From contig JACEHZ010000592.1 of assembly GCA_017893485.1 (NCBI GenBank), positions 1,364,001-1,428,000 of the forward strand: 64,000 bases of DNA, given 5' to 3'. Both the position numbers and the translations under genes were made by a program. Under the pieces are notes generated by a model. The model ran no database searches. It saw nothing but the letters and a program-made list of their open reading frames with translations, and was not told the DNA's origin. Positions 28,801 to 38,930 of this stretch are shown piece after piece. Source of the DNA: Hemerocallis citrina (Eukaryota; Streptophyta; Magnoliopsida; Asparagales; Asphodelaceae). Numbering within the stretch: the first letter of the stretch is position 1; each line of letters begins with the position of its first letter.

Positions 28801-31570
28801 CAGGATAATTCACTTCCTGTATAAATCGGGCCTTCAACAATTTGTCCACCTCCTCTTTGATAGCGAGCTGACGTTCGGGAGCGAACTTGCGCCTCTTCTG
28901 CTGGACCGGTTTGGACCCCGGATCAACACTGAGGCGGTGGACCAAGAGTTCTTCGGAGATACCGGGCATGTCTGCAGCTGACCATGCGAACAGGTCTTGG
29001 TTGGCTCGGATGCATTTTACAATATCCGCGTATAGTGCGGATGGGAGGGTCTTGCTGACAAAGAACCTGCGGGTCGGCTCCTGCTCCGAGAAGAGTACCT
29101 CTTCCAACTCGTTTACCGGCTCGGAAGTTGGCCGAGCAGCATCTTGGGGGATCTCGAGTGTTTCTAAGGAGAGGACGGGTCCGAAGGTGGAAGTCATATA
29201 ACACTTGCGGGCCTGTTCCTGATTGCCCCTAACTTCTCCCACTCCAGCCCGAGTGGGGAATTTCATTTTGAGATGATAGGCAGAAGGGACGGCCTCAAGG
29301 GCGGCCAGGCCGGGCCGACCCAAAATGACGTTGTAGGCCGCTGGGACATCTACGACCATGAAATCCATCGACTCCGTGCGGGTAGTAGGAGTTTTGCCGG
29401 CCGTGACATCGAGGGTGATTACCCCTTCAATCGTTACCGGTACTCCCGTGAACCCATGGAGCTTGTAGCCGGCAGGCTTGAGTCTGTCTCGGGAGAGCTT
29501 CAGCCCCTTGAAGGCGTCGAGGAAGAGGATGTTGACGGAGCTACCGTTATCTACTAAGATCCTCTCGACTTTGAAATTGGCCATGTGAAGGCTGATGACG
29601 AGTGCGTCACAATGAGGGGTGCGAACGCCCTCGAGATCTTCGTCAGAGAAGGTGACGGGCACTCCGAGGCCTTTAGGAGGAGGGGTGGTTCGGACCGAGT
29701 TTACCTCTCTAATAAAAGCTTTCCGAGAAGAGTTTGAGGAGCCCCCCATTGGACCCCCGTGGATGAGGTGGAGGACTCGTTCTTCCTCAAACTCTGGCGT
29801 CTCTTCTCGTTCCGGACGTTTGTTAGCCCCCCGAGGCTGGGGAGGAAGCTCGGCTTGGTCATTTCTCACGAATTTTGCCAACTGCCCTCTCTGGATAAGG
29901 GCCTCAATCTCGTTTCTGAGCGCACGACAATCGTTGGTGTCGTGCCCATGGTCCCGGTGATAGCGGCACCATTTCTCTCTATCTCTTCTCTTAGCAGGGG
30001 TGTTCATCTTCGGAGCAGGAGGTAAGACCCCTTCTTTTTCGACTTCCATGAAAATGGTGGAAATATTTGTGGTGAGGGGAGTAAACTTCTCGAATCTAGG
30101 GGGAGGCCGGCGCTGGCCAGCATTATCCTTCTGGAGCTTTTTTGCTCCCTCTTCTTCCGTTCCCTTCCTCTTAGACCCGGAGGCAGTTCCTTCCCAATTG
30201 GGCTGTTCCTCGGCCTCTTCAGCTCGGATGTATTTTTCAGTGCGGAGGAGGAGGTCAGAAAAGTCGTGCGGCGGTTTCTTGGCGAGGGAGGAGCGGAGGT
30301 TGGAATTGAGGATATTGGATTGGAACGCCGCGGTAGCGACGGAATGGTCGAGGGACGCGATGGTTCTGGCTTCAACTGTGAACCTCTTCACGTAGTCCCT
30401 CAATTTCTCCCCCTTCTGCTGACGGAGGTGCAATAGTGAGATGCTGGTCTTCTCGGCCCTTCGGCTGCTGACGAAATGGGTGATGAACAGGGTTTCGAAC
30501 TGTTCGAAGGAGAATATCGATGCCGGGGCAAGGCGAGAGTACCATTCTCGAGCTGGGCCTTTGAGAGTTGCAGGGAATGTTTTGCAGAGGAGGGCATCGG
30601 AAGCTTGATGGAGGAGCATCAAAGTCTTAAAACTTTCGATGTGGTCAACTGGATCGGTCTCCCCAGTGTAGTTCTCGAACTGGGGAGGTTTGAAACCGAA
30701 CGGGACAGGGGCATCTACTATGGTCCGGGAGAATGGGGGTCGGCTAGGACGTAGTGTCCTCCCCCTAAGCTCCTCTTCTCGGTTCATCTGTCCCAAGAGC
30801 TTTTCCACCTCGTTTAGACGGCGGTTCATGGTGTCATCTCTCCGACGGTGATCTGCCGAGCCACGAGACTCGTCTTCGTATGAGGGAGAGCGAGGGCTGC
30901 GGCGATGGTAACTTCGAGAACGACGAGGACTTGGGGTGCGCCTGGAATTGGTAGGAGCGGGTCGAGGAGAAGGGGACCGTTGGCGAGGGCTCCGGACCGG
31001 AGGAGGGGATGGGGCCCTTGGCTCAATGGGGTTCTGACGGAGGTTGAGGGCCTGTTGTACCATTGCTTGGAATTGCTGGAACTCGGCACGGGTGATGGGT
31101 GCCTCATTGTTCCTAGGCTGTTGCCGACCTGCTGGAGAGTGCCTCCTTCGGTAATGATCGGGGGAGTCCTTTCTCCCTCTTCGGACGGGGGACCTCCTGT
31201 GCTCTCGGTGTCGGGGGGATCGCTCTTGCTGCCGGGAGGCTTCCCCCCGAGCCCGCTTTTCGTCCAGATGGCGACGAAGGTCATCATCTTCCGGGCGTTT
31301 GGGAGGGGCATTGTGGCGACCAGAGGCTCGGGGATGATGGGAGGCCATGGAGGCACTGGAGGCGTTGTGGATGGAGATGTTCTCTTGGTGAAGAGGTTGT
31401 TTCTGGGGGTTAGGCCCCTTTGGATCAGGAGGTGGAGGGTTCCGTTGGAGCGGCTCTTCCATGGTAGGAGGGAGTTGCCCTTGTTGCTGAGCGGGATCAG
31501 GAAGGACTTCTTGCTGGTCAGGGTTGGGCACTCGGTTGGAGCCCCTAGATCTAACTTTGCGAGGCGGCAT
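25862..31570 (-). CDS. gag-pol polyprotein of element D (intact)
   Basis: One frame of about 1,900 codons. I prefer the Met at 31570 (MPPRKVRSRGS), since H starts MPPKKEK there; a Met seven codons earlier is also open. Order by approximate residue: Arg/Ser/Pro-rich region 85-250; gag domain 285-460; zinc knuckle CRYHRDHGHDTNDC near 534; protease with DNGSS near 674; RT with MPFGLKNAGATYQ and YVDD near 1039; a first RNase H-like connection; a second RNase H with YVDGSS near 1324, NNEAEYEAL, FSDSQLV and AQADALS; integrase with an HHCC zinc region near 1549 and catalytic D (WGMD), D (TDNGTQF) and E (GQAENANR) near 1618, 1679 and 1715; a C-terminal WEGPYKVSKV. All catalytic residues looked for are present. 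No frameshift separates gag and pol. Confidence 0.95.
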   Translation of the reverse strand: MPPRKVRSRGSNRVPNPDQQEVLPDPAQQQGQLPPTMEEPLQRNPPPPDPKGPNPQKQPLHQENISIHNASSASMASHHPRASGRHNAPPKRPEDDDLRRHLDEKRARGEASRQQERSPRHREHRRSPVRRGRKDSPDHYRRRHSPAGRQQPRNNEAPITRAEFQQFQAMVQQALNLRQNPIEPRAPSPPPVRSPRQRSPSPRPAPTNSRRTPSPRRSRSYHRRSPRSPSYEDESRGSADHRRRDDTMNRRLNEVEKLLGQMNREEELRGRTLRPSRPPFSRTIVDAPVPFGFKPPQFENYTGETDPVDHIESFKTLMLLHQASDALLCKTFPATLKGPAREWYSRLAPASIFSFEQFETLFITHFVSSRRAEKTSISLLHLRQQKGEKLRDYVKRFTVEARTIASLDHSVATAAFQSNILNSNLRSSLAKKPPHDFSDLLLRTEKYIRAEEAEEQPNWEGTASGSKRKGTEEEGAKKLQKDNAGQRRPPPRFEKFTPLTTNISTIFMEVEKEGVLPPAPKMNTPAKRRDREKWCRYHRDHGHDTNDCRALRNEIEALIQRGQLAKFVRNDQAELPPQPRGANKRPEREETPEFEEERVLHLIHGGPMGGSSNSSRKAFIREVNSVRTTPPPKGLGVPVTFSDEDLEGVRTPHCDALVISLHMANFKVERILVDNGSSVNILFLDAFKGLKLSRDRLKPAGYKLHGFTGVPVTIEGVITLDVTAGKTPTTRTESMDFMVVDVPAAYNVILGRPGLAALEAVPSAYHLKMKFPTRAGVGEVRGNQEQARKCYMTSTFGPVLSLETLEIPQDAARPTSEPVNELEEVLFSEQEPTRRFFVSKTLPSALYADIVKCIRANQDLFAWSAADMPGISEELLVHRLSVDPGSKPVQQKRRKFAPERQLAIKEEVDKLLKARFIQEVNYPEWLSNVVMVKKSNGTWRICIDFTGLNKACPKDPFPLSSIDTLIDATSGHELLSFMDAFSGYNQIRMFPPDIPKTSFVTDQGLYCYRVMPFGLKNAGATYQRLVNKVFQAQIGRNMEVYVDDMLVKSIRGIDHVADLQEAFDVLRKHNMRLNPNKCAFGVSSGKFLGFMVSQRGIEANPEKIRAILDMAPPRNVKEVQKLTGRLATIGRFLSKSGEKCLPFFKALRGAKGFEWGQQQQDSFDQLKAYLVNPPLLSKPIPGEPLYLYLAASEQTLSAVLVREEERTQKPIYYVSKVLRDAELRYPKIEKIAYALIMAARKLRPYFQSHSMVVLTDQPLKQILHKPETSGRLMKWSIELSQHDITYQPRTAIKAQALAEFIVETTIPDSEQTMKGPPIWSVYVDGSSCNEGSGAGVILVGPDDFVLQYSLRINFKASNNEAEYEALIAGLGMARNTGARRLQIFSDSQLVVNQVLGEYEARDDRMVKYLAKVKSLMALFEEALIRRIPREENAQADALSKLASSSLQGLEQTVLIEVLLKPSIEDEAFNSVETLPLPLEDNWMKPLVEFLRDGLLPRDPKEARKIRTRAERYILVEGILYKRSFTQVDGRPYLRCLSPGQADYALQELHEGIDGAHSGSRALARKVLNYGYYWPTLLRDAEQHVRQCTSCQKYSDIRRLPQAPLSSLSSPIPFAMWGMDLLGPFPPAPGQLKFLVVAVDYFSKWIEAEPLATITEHRVVQFFWKNVICRFGVPRVVVTDNGTQFAGVAFRALCEDLSIQHRFSSVSHPQSNGQAENANRQILSGIKKRLDKCSKGLWVDQLPNVLWNYRTTKRTPTGESLFNLTYGSEALIPLEVGIPSPRLIAFEEEQNARELRTSLDLIDEIRERAAIRQQSYRRRIELAYNKRIRPTDLKEGDLVLRKLAISFPGQKSKLAPNWEGPYKVSKVIRPGAYKLEDLEGREISRTWNADHLLKYQEKAATPI

Positions 31571-31619
31571 GGCAGGAGAAAACCTGTTCACCGGGAAGAG
31601 GAGAGGTCCCTATTCGTTA

Positions 31620-31640
31620 GTTTCCCACAGACGGCGCCAA
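31620..31640 (-). other. Primer binding site of D
   Basis: Minus strand TTGGCGCCGTCTGTGGGAAA, three bases inside the 5' LTR end. TGGCGCCGT fits the 3' end of tRNA-Asp; the remainder does not pair with that tRNA, so the primer is an inference. Confidence 0.7.
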
Positions 31641-31642
31641 TC

Positions 31643-32302
31643 TATTGCCGCTAAATTTGGTGTGGGGGCAAACAGATAGAACTTGTGGATTCTTGGGGAA
31701 ACTGAATAGGAAAACCTGCGTACCTGTTCCGTCGGGCCTCGATCGTCGTTCCTGCCGTGCACCTGCAAAAAGTGCGAGACACCGGGGTTGTTCCCGGCGA
31801 CGCACCCTCCGACGCTCAAGTCAGTAATCTGGCAGACTATGAAAGAGCGTAAAGACTGGCGAAAGGTTGATTACCTCGCAATGGAGATGGATGGGGGGTA
31901 TTTATAGGCGTCTTAGGGACTGGATTAGGAATGTAATCCCCGTGATTAGATAAGTAATATTCCTTGTAGTCAGATAAGGAAAGTAATCTGATAAGGTATA
32001 TTCCCCCTAATCAGTTAAGGAATTTAATCCCTGGCTCCCAGTGGTAGGAGGGATGTGAATCAGGGCCGTTGGTTAAGGTTAATCAGGGACCTTGATTTTA
32101 TCCCGACGGAATGGGTGCGTAACGGGTTAAAACCCGCACCCACTTTGAGGTGGATCCATTCGTGGGTTATTGGGTTTTTGAGGTGAAGACCCGACACCCA
32201 GTTTGGACCCTTTGGTTGGTGAAATTACCGTTTTACCCCTGTACTTCAAGATTCGTGTTCCGTTTGGACGATTCCGATTTAACCCCATTTTTAGCCATAT
32301 CA
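31643..32302 (-). repeat. 5' LTR of element D
   Basis: 660 bp, the same length as the 3' LTR. TSD ATAGC lies at 32303-32307. A minus-strand TATAAATA box (31899-31906) marks the promoter for the gag-pol transcript. Confidence 0.92.
31899..31906 (-). promoter_or_regulatory. TATA box in the 5' LTR of D
   Basis: Minus-strand GCCTATAAATACCCCCC, identical in the 3' LTR. H has ACTATAAATACCCCTC at the matching place. Confidence 0.6.
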
Positions 32303-32307
32303 ATAGC

Positions 32308-33639
32308 CTACCAATAATTTATATTAGGTTCTCAACAAATCTAAAATCATTCTCATACGAATATCTAGGGTTCTTATCAAAGATCTAATTTTTTGTTCAT
32401 CCATCCAACTTACATATTCAACATCCAAATCAATCTAAACATTCATATCATTCTCATACGTCATACACAAATCAAAGAAAGCAAACAAAACAACAAAAAA
32501 TTATGTCATTCACCTACAACATACACAAAACAAATAAAACAAAACAATGTCACTCACGTAGTTGGAGAGATCAAGCGAATATCACGAAGCACAATGAAGA
32601 ATCCCCTCTTTGCAAAGACTCCAAGATCTCCTCTTCAATCGCCAAGAAAATAAAAATATAATAAAACCTGTGTTGTGCAGCGAATGACGGATGCACACCC
32701 TCTTTTATACAGGCCGAAAATAAGGAATTAGGGTTTTAGAAATACTTTTGCAAAAGAATCCTTTTCAATTTATTACTTTACATATATAACCTTCCTTAGT
32801 TAAAATATGTTAACTAAATCAAAACCAAATCAAATATTCTTATCACTGAGTTGTCCAGCAATCCAGTACAGCCCAGTAAATAAGAAAAATTCGGATTTAC
32901 AACTCAGGGTGGCGATTTTGCACAAAAGCCCTCCCTTTTGTAATATTTGCAAATACATTATAAAATATTCATAAAAATCCAGAAAAACCATAAATAATAT
33001 CTAATAATACATATTATATTTTCCAATCAAAATATCTGACTTTTACTTTCCAAAAAAATATTTGCACAAGATTCTACATAAATTCCATATTTGCAAAAAC
33101 ACCATATTTGTATAAATCTTTACCAAATCAACTCCAAATAAAATTTAAATATACTTTAATTTAAATGATAATCATGGAAAGCTCAAAAATCAGTAAGAAA
33201 TTTCATAATTCTTTTCAGATCCAAACGGCTTTTTATATAAAAGCCCCTCTCTTTCGAGGTATTTATAAAAATAGTTTCTTTATTCAGAAAAACCCCAAAA
33301 TTTAGAATATACTCCATTATAATTAGGAGAGTTTAATAAAAATATAAAATTGGATATTTGCACCAAAATTATTTGCACGTGTTTTGCACGCGTAAAATTG
33401 ACAAATTTGTAAAAATAGTCAAATTAATTTAAATAAATCTAAAAATTAAAATATCATAAATAAATAAGGAAAAATCAATTATTAACCATAAAATTTTAAG
33501 AATTAAAAATTCATAACTTTGCACGTGTGTTGCATGTGCAAAATTGCAATTTCAAGAAAATAGTCAAAATAGTCAACTTTACAAATTTAATATTATTTAC
33601 TAATACAAAATAAATCATTTTATTTTGCGGGGTATTACA
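32308..33639 (-). repeat. Right part of solo LTR C
   Basis: AT-rich LTR sequence with no gene. It carries the promoter-like TATAAAAG (minus, 32702-32709) and the terminal GCGGGGTATTACA. Confidence 0.7.
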
Positions 33640-33644
33640 GAAAC

Positions 33645-34534
33645 CCCCACCTTTAGAACTAGTAGGAAGGACTTGCTTCTTCACCTCCTTCTTGCTCCTC
33701 AAGAACTCCAAGAACTCCTCTTGCAAATGAAACCCATGAAACTCTCCTTTTCTTTTGATTGATCTCTCTTTCTTTTTCTTTCTCAAACTTTTTACTAATA
33801 ATAAAATAAGTAGGAGTAGTAGAAGTAAGAGATGGAGGGGGGGGGGGGGGGGGGGGCTTATAAAAGGGGTGAAGGGTTTTGTGTGGAGGAAAAGCGAACA
33901 CTTGTGTTTTCTCATTTGTGGCTTAGAACAATTGATGTTCTAATTGCAAATTTAAATTACAATCACCCCCTAATTCAATCCAAACCCTCCATCTCATTAT
34001 GATGGATCAAAAATAAAATGTAATTTTCCCAAATCACATACTACATGATTTGTACAATCGTCTGAAATCGACACGATTCAAATTCGTGCATATATCTGAA
34101 TATACAGATATTTTTCATTAGTGAAAACGAACAAATTAGTACAAAAATAATTTAATTCTGAGAAATAAAATAAAATAATTTTATTACTGGCTCGGAAGAT
34201 TCTAGTATCAATTTGATACAAAACAGTCGTATACTGACTAGTGTATATACATATATAATGTTTATTAACAAATCCGGGTGATGTCCACCGAAAATATTTC
34301 AATTATGGAAATAAAATAAAATAATAATTTTTAATATCTGCCCGGGATTTTCTCAAAAATGCGTTTTTCATGATTTTTTTACAAGTGCACAAAACTAATA
34401 AAATGCATATATATACTTACTAGTATATATATCCAGATAGCTTTTTATCAGTAAAACCGAGTAATTTCCAATTAAAATATTTTAATTTCAAAAATAATAA
34501 TTATACAAATATAATATTCGTCCGGGATATTACA
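33645..34534 (-). repeat. Right part of solo LTR B
   Basis: No gene. Contains a run of 20 G at 33837-33856 followed by CTTATAAAAGG. A tract near 34140-34330 is partly duplicated near 34440-34534 (both have an 'aaataataa' and 'cgtcc/tgcccgggat' pattern). It aligns by eye with 54885-55204 of G. Confidence 0.7.
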
Positions 34535-36848
34535 ACCTCTCCCCCAGCAAGCCCCTCAAGGGCCTCAAAGGGCTTCCCCGGGGGGCTCCCGTCGAAGTCG
34601 TCAAAGGCAACTTCCTCTTCACGACCATGTCTCGGTCCGTAACCCCTCATCCGACTCCATGGCCTCTCACAACCCTCCAACGCCAAACGATATCCGACAC
34701 GTTATTGTCAATTAACAACAGAAGATAGACCTTCGGACTCGCTATAATGAGAGGCGGACCCATGACAGAATCCCTAGCCCTGAACCTGAAAAGGCTCCTG
34801 CAATTTGGTCCCCTAGAGCCCGATCCCCCCGTAGGCCAGACCGAAGGAGATCGAACTCTCCCAGGAGGCGGAGGGAGTCACCCCCACACCGTTAGAGGAG
34901 GAGCCGCACCCTGACTAGTCGATCCGCCCCAAGGGACCACCGAGATCGGGGGGCACCTATCACGAGGGCAGAGTTTCAGGATTTCCAAGAAGCCATTCTG
35001 CGGGCCCTCAATGTTATTCCTAACCACAATCAATGGGCGCCTAGTCTTCAACCTACCCCAAGCCATGGCCATAGCACTCCCAGTCCCCTTCCACATGAGG
35101 ATGAGTCCCGAGGATCAGCAAGATTTGACCGGAAGGAGGAATCGGTCTATCGCCATCTCTACGAGATGGAGAGGCGCCTTGGTAGACTTGACAGAGAAGA
35201 GGAACAGCAGGTAAGGAATTTCTGCCCAAGCAGGCATCTGTTCCCCTGAACCATCATGGAGGCTCCGATCCCGAAAAACTTCAAACCCTCATATAATGAG
35301 CAGTCAGACCCCGCTGACCATATCGAGAGTTTCAAAACTCTCATGATAATCCACCAGGCTTCGGATGCGCTCCTTTGCAAAACCTTCTCGGCCATGCTGA
35401 AGGGACCTGCGAGAGAATGGTATTCCTGACTCGCCCCTGCCTCCATCTTCTCCTTCGATCAGTTCGGTGGGCTCTTCCTTACCTATTTTGTGAGTAGCCG
35501 TCACGCCGAAAAGACAAGCACATCTTTGCTGGCACTCAATCAAAGGAAGGGCAAGCAGTTAAGGGACTACGTCAAGCGCTTCACCACCGAGGCCCGGTCA
35601 ATCGCCTCCCTAGACCAGTCGGTAGCCTCTGTTGCGTTCCGACACAACATCAACCACACCGACTTGAAGGCATCTCTCGCTAAAAAGCCGCCTCGAGACT
35701 TCTCGGAACTCCTACTGAGGAGCGAGAAATATATTAGGGCAGAGGATGCCCTCCTCCCACTTGATCAGAAAGAGCCCCTGTCCGGAAACAAACAGAAGGA
35801 TGCTAAAGAAGAAGGGCTAGGAAGCTTCAGAAAGATAATGGTGGTCAGTGCCGCCCTCCTCCCCATTTTGAGAAGTTTACCCCACTTAATGCTAGTGTTT
35901 CAGCCATCTTAATGGAGGTCGGGAATGAAGGACTGCTCCCACCATCTCCGAAGATGAATACACTAGGCAAGAAAAGGAACAGGAACAAATGGTGCCACTT
36001 CCATAGAGATTATGGCCACGACACAAATGACTGTCGGCAAAGAAGAGATTGAAGCACTCATTCAGAGGGGAAAACTCTATAGGTTTGTAAGGAAGGACAG
36101 GGTAGATCCCCCTGCACCTCCCCGAAGGGCTAATAAGCTAACTGAGCGACCTCTCGAGACCCCAGACTCCGAAGCTAAAGCTGTCCTACACCTCATTCAC
36201 GGAAGCCCAATGGGAGGAGATTCGAACTCCTCCCGAAAAGCCTTCGTCCGAGAGGTGAACCTAGTGCAGAACCATCCTCCCCCCAAGGGCCTTGGGGTTC
36301 CTGTTACTTTTTCAGACAAGGATTTGGAGGGCGTTCGAACGCCTTATTGTGATGCTCTTTTGATAAACCTCCATATAGCCAACTTCGAAGTACGCCGAGT
36401 CCTGGTCGACAACGGCAGTTCGGTTAACATGCTTTTTCTAGAAGCCTTCCGGGGTCTCAAGTTGTCTGGGAATCGCCTAAAGCCCGCCGACTACACTCTC
36501 CACAGGTTCTCTGGGGTGCCAGTGACGATCAAGAGTTATAACTCTCGATGTAACCGCTGGCAAAACCCCAACCACTCGAACCGAACCAATGGATTTCATG
36601 GTGGTAGACGTGAAGGAATCTTACAATGTCACCCTGGGCCGACCTAGCCTAGCTGCTCTTCAGGCCATACCCTCAGCCTACCATATGAATATGAAATTTC
36701 TCACCATAGCAGGGGTAGGAGAAGTCAGAAGGAGCCAGGAGACGGCTCGCAAATGTTACATGACTTCGGTAGGAGGGTTTTTCCTCTCTCTTGAAGCACT
36801 CGAGCTTCCTCAAAGGAGTAGCCAAGCTATCTCAGAGCTGGTTGACAA
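34535..36848 (+). pseudogene. H gag and protease (between insertions B and E)
   Basis: The gag reading continues from the first segment. An Arg/Ser/Pro-rich block is followed by the gag domain (DHIESFKTLMIIHQASDALL, RDYVKRFTTEARSIASLDQS), the knuckle CHFHRDYGHDTNDC near 36000, and the protease block VLVDNGSSVNMLF near 36405. Stops and shifts occur (for example after DIRHVIVN, a TGA after GPAREWYS near 35430, and frame changes near 35860 and 36530). The order and many residues match D, so the family is certain although the protein is lost. Insertion E cuts the frame after ELVDN. Confidence 0.85.
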
Positions 36849-37377
36849 TGTAACACCCCGCAAAATTGAAAATGAGAATTTTGCCCTTATGTATTACGCA
36901 TGTGTATTTTGTAACGTGTTTTTCACTACGTATCTTGATTTCCAACTCTTTATGCATTTTTCATATTAATTTTACCCTATTTTGAGTCAACAAAAATATA
37001 ATATTTTAATTTCTGGTTTTACGTGCTTTTATTGTGTCTTCGATACACGTATCAACTACGTATTTTCCACCGCTACGGACGATATTTTCTAGGTTTCAAT
37101 TATTTATTTTATGTATTCAAATTCATTTTTATAAAAAGGAAATTTATTTTCTCACATTTTGATTAAAATGATTTTTATACGTATAATGCACGTATTTTCT
37201 ACGTACGTAGCAATTACATCGTGAAGTATATAAAATTAATAAATATATTTTTTCTTATATTGTATTTTTATTATCTTTAACATTTTCCGTTGATAAAGTA
37301 AATTTTCGTATTTTGATATTTTACGTGCGACGCACGTGTTTGTTTCGATGCGCGTATTTGAGCGCATTCGTTTTCAA

Positions 37378-37469
37378 TATATATATATATATATAAATTT
37401 TTGGAGCACGTGTATTTATTTTAGTTTTGCATGAAACATTATAATTTTAATTAAACAAATTTTACATAT

Positions 37470-37522
<53 letters not shown>
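37378..37522. repeat. AT microsatellites
   Basis: Two runs of alternating AT (about 37378-37394 and 37478-37522). The second touches the Helitron end at 37524, in keeping with the AT target preference of Helitrons. Confidence 0.8.
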
Positions 37523-37523
<1 letters not shown>

Positions 37524-37524
<1 letters not shown>

Positions 37525-37959
37525 TAGGTTGCCCGTTGACACGTGCCTACGGCACGTCTTCGAAACGGTGTACTTTGTTTGATCATATAAAATATTTTTA
37601 GAGGTCTAGCAAATTAATTGAAGTAGCAAACATAGAGCAAAAAACATATTATATGATTTTTTTTTTATTTTTTAAAAATTATTTTTAAAGTTTTTAAATT
37701 TTTAATTTTTCTAGTTATTAAATTTTTATTTTTTTTTTAAATTTGTAAAATTTTTATTTTCTTAATTTTTTGAATAGAAGAGGGAGGGAGAGAGAGAGAA
37801 AAAAAAAAATTAAATAAATATAGGAGTTGTTTTGGATGGGGATTTGAATTTGAGTTTTGAGGGGAAAATATGTTTTGTGAGATTAGATCTGGACCTTTGG
37901 TTTTTGGGGAAATTGAAAGAGAGCCACTTGATAGCTTTCTTTGTGTTTTATTATATAGA
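37524..37959 (-). mobile_element. Short non-autonomous Helitron (436 bp)
   Basis: Minus strand: the 5' end TCTATATAATAAAACACAAA is preceded by A. The 3' end has the hairpin GACGTGCCGTAGGCACGTGT and then ends CCTAG, followed by host T. This fits insertion between A and T without TSD. The inner part is purine-rich (GAGGGAGGGAGAGAGAGAG near 37780) with no coding region. Confidence 0.7.
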
Positions 37960-37963
37960 TATA

Positions 37964-38141
37964 GGGAAATGCTCCATTGAAAACGAAAATGTCTGTGAAA
38001 ACGTGGAAAACCACTAAGTCCGTTGTTGGAGACAACGGGCTAGGTTATAATGCATTATAACCTAGGCCGTTGTCTCCAACAATGGCCTAGGGTCGTTTTC
38101 ACGTTTTCACAGACATTTGCATTTTCAACTAAGCATTTCCC
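37964..38141. mobile_element. Foldback MITE (178 bp)
   Basis: Terminal GGGAAATGCT...AGCATTTCCC. Almost the whole element is one imperfect palindrome centred near the 'tataatgcattata' at 38045-38058, with arms CCGTTGTTGGAGACAACGG and CCGTTGTCTCCAACAATGG. Flanks ATAGATATA / ATATATATA could be a 9-bp TSD with one mismatch, as in Mutator-like elements, but the AT-rich context makes this weak. No coding. Confidence 0.75.
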
Positions 38142-38544
38142 ATATATATATATATGCACACCTTTACACCTATATCCACTAATCCCCTTTTTCTTTGACT
38201 GGTCAACATCCGAACCCCACAACACCCAACTCAGCATAGTCCCCATTCCACTGTGCCTACATCACTATACCTATATACTATAATCCTTTGTACAATATAT
38301 ATATATCTATATGTATATATATAGTCAAATTGTACATATGTGCACATGAAGTGGAGTTTTCCTATGCTGACCGGTTTGGTAGATGGAGGGGTAGGCCGGA
38401 GTGGGGGTTTTGGAAGAGAAAGAGTTGGGAGTTGGGTTTTTGAAGAGGTGGAGATTTGAAAGGTTGGGGGTTTTGGAAGTAAAAAAAAATGAAAGGTTGG
38501 AAAATTAAATTGAGTAATTTATTAGGTGTGTAATTTTGCAAATT

Positions 38545-38896
38545 TGTAACGCCCCGCACTCAACTCGTACGCACACAATTAACTAAATTCTAGACACGCC
38601 CACCACAGGCACCATCAAAAGGTGGGTATACCCGTTGGGTACCTTTATCACTTGGGAAACCTAATATATTCTCTCATTTCTCTCCTTCTTCACCGATATG
38701 GGATTTTATTCCCTTCGGTCAATCCGGTCAAAGTATCCAAGCACACACACATACCCTTCCTTTCATTCCATCTTTCATTCATTCCATCTAATGGTCAACC
38801 AGTCAACACTTCACACACTCACTTTTCTTTCCTTCTTTCCATTCTCCACGTCACCTTTTCCCATCCATCCATTCTTTCTACTACTTTTACCTTATA

Positions 38897-38930
<34 letters not shown>

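Larger units (their letters stand above)
17901..32302 (-). mobile_element. Element D: young, complete Ty3/gypsy Tat-clade retrotransposon
   Basis: 14.4 kb with perfect 5-bp TSD ATAGC. Its two 660-bp LTRs show only four differences by eye, all transitions. On the minus strand the order is 5' LTR (31643-32302), primer site, one long gag-pol frame, 107/214-bp repeats, two genes on the opposite strand, a 68-bp array, a polypurine tract and 3' LTR (17901-18560). Dual RNase H regions, the DNGSS protease and the antisense genes fit the Tat clade. It shares primer site, polypurine tract and LTR start with H, so D and H are two ages of related elements. D looks able to move as far as gag-pol shows. 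Its larger antisense gene is broken. Confidence 0.93.
15634..33639 (-). mobile_element. Solo LTR C, interrupted by element D
   Basis: Starts TGTAGCGCTCCGAATTTC (a degenerate form of the TGTAACRCCCC end) and ends TTTTGCGGGGTATTACA. The flanks are GAAAT / GAAAC (one mismatch). Its own sequence is 15634-17900 plus 32308-33639, about 3.6 kb. The right end matches the end of A. A minus-strand TATAAAAG lies at 32702-32709. No coding region is seen. It has two tandem blocks (16370-16965 and 17000-17480). Confidence 0.75.
11735..34534 (-). mobile_element. Solo LTR B, interrupted by C
   Basis: Starts TGTAACGCCCCGATTTCC at 11735 and ends CGTCCGGGATATTACA at 34534, with perfect 5-bp TSD ACCTC on both sides. 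The own sequence is 11735-15633 plus 33645-34534, about 4.8 kb. Solo LTR G has matching ends and matching inner sequence, so the two define one family. No coding region or inner second LTR is seen. Its central part is a 184-bp tandem array. The sense strand is inferred to be minus by homology with G. Confidence 0.8.

Noticed and set aside
29000..31654. Long plus-strand frames opposite gag-pol of D (up to 249 codons)
   Set aside because: Shadow frames of a GC-rich, strongly coding minus strand; no family match and no promoter.
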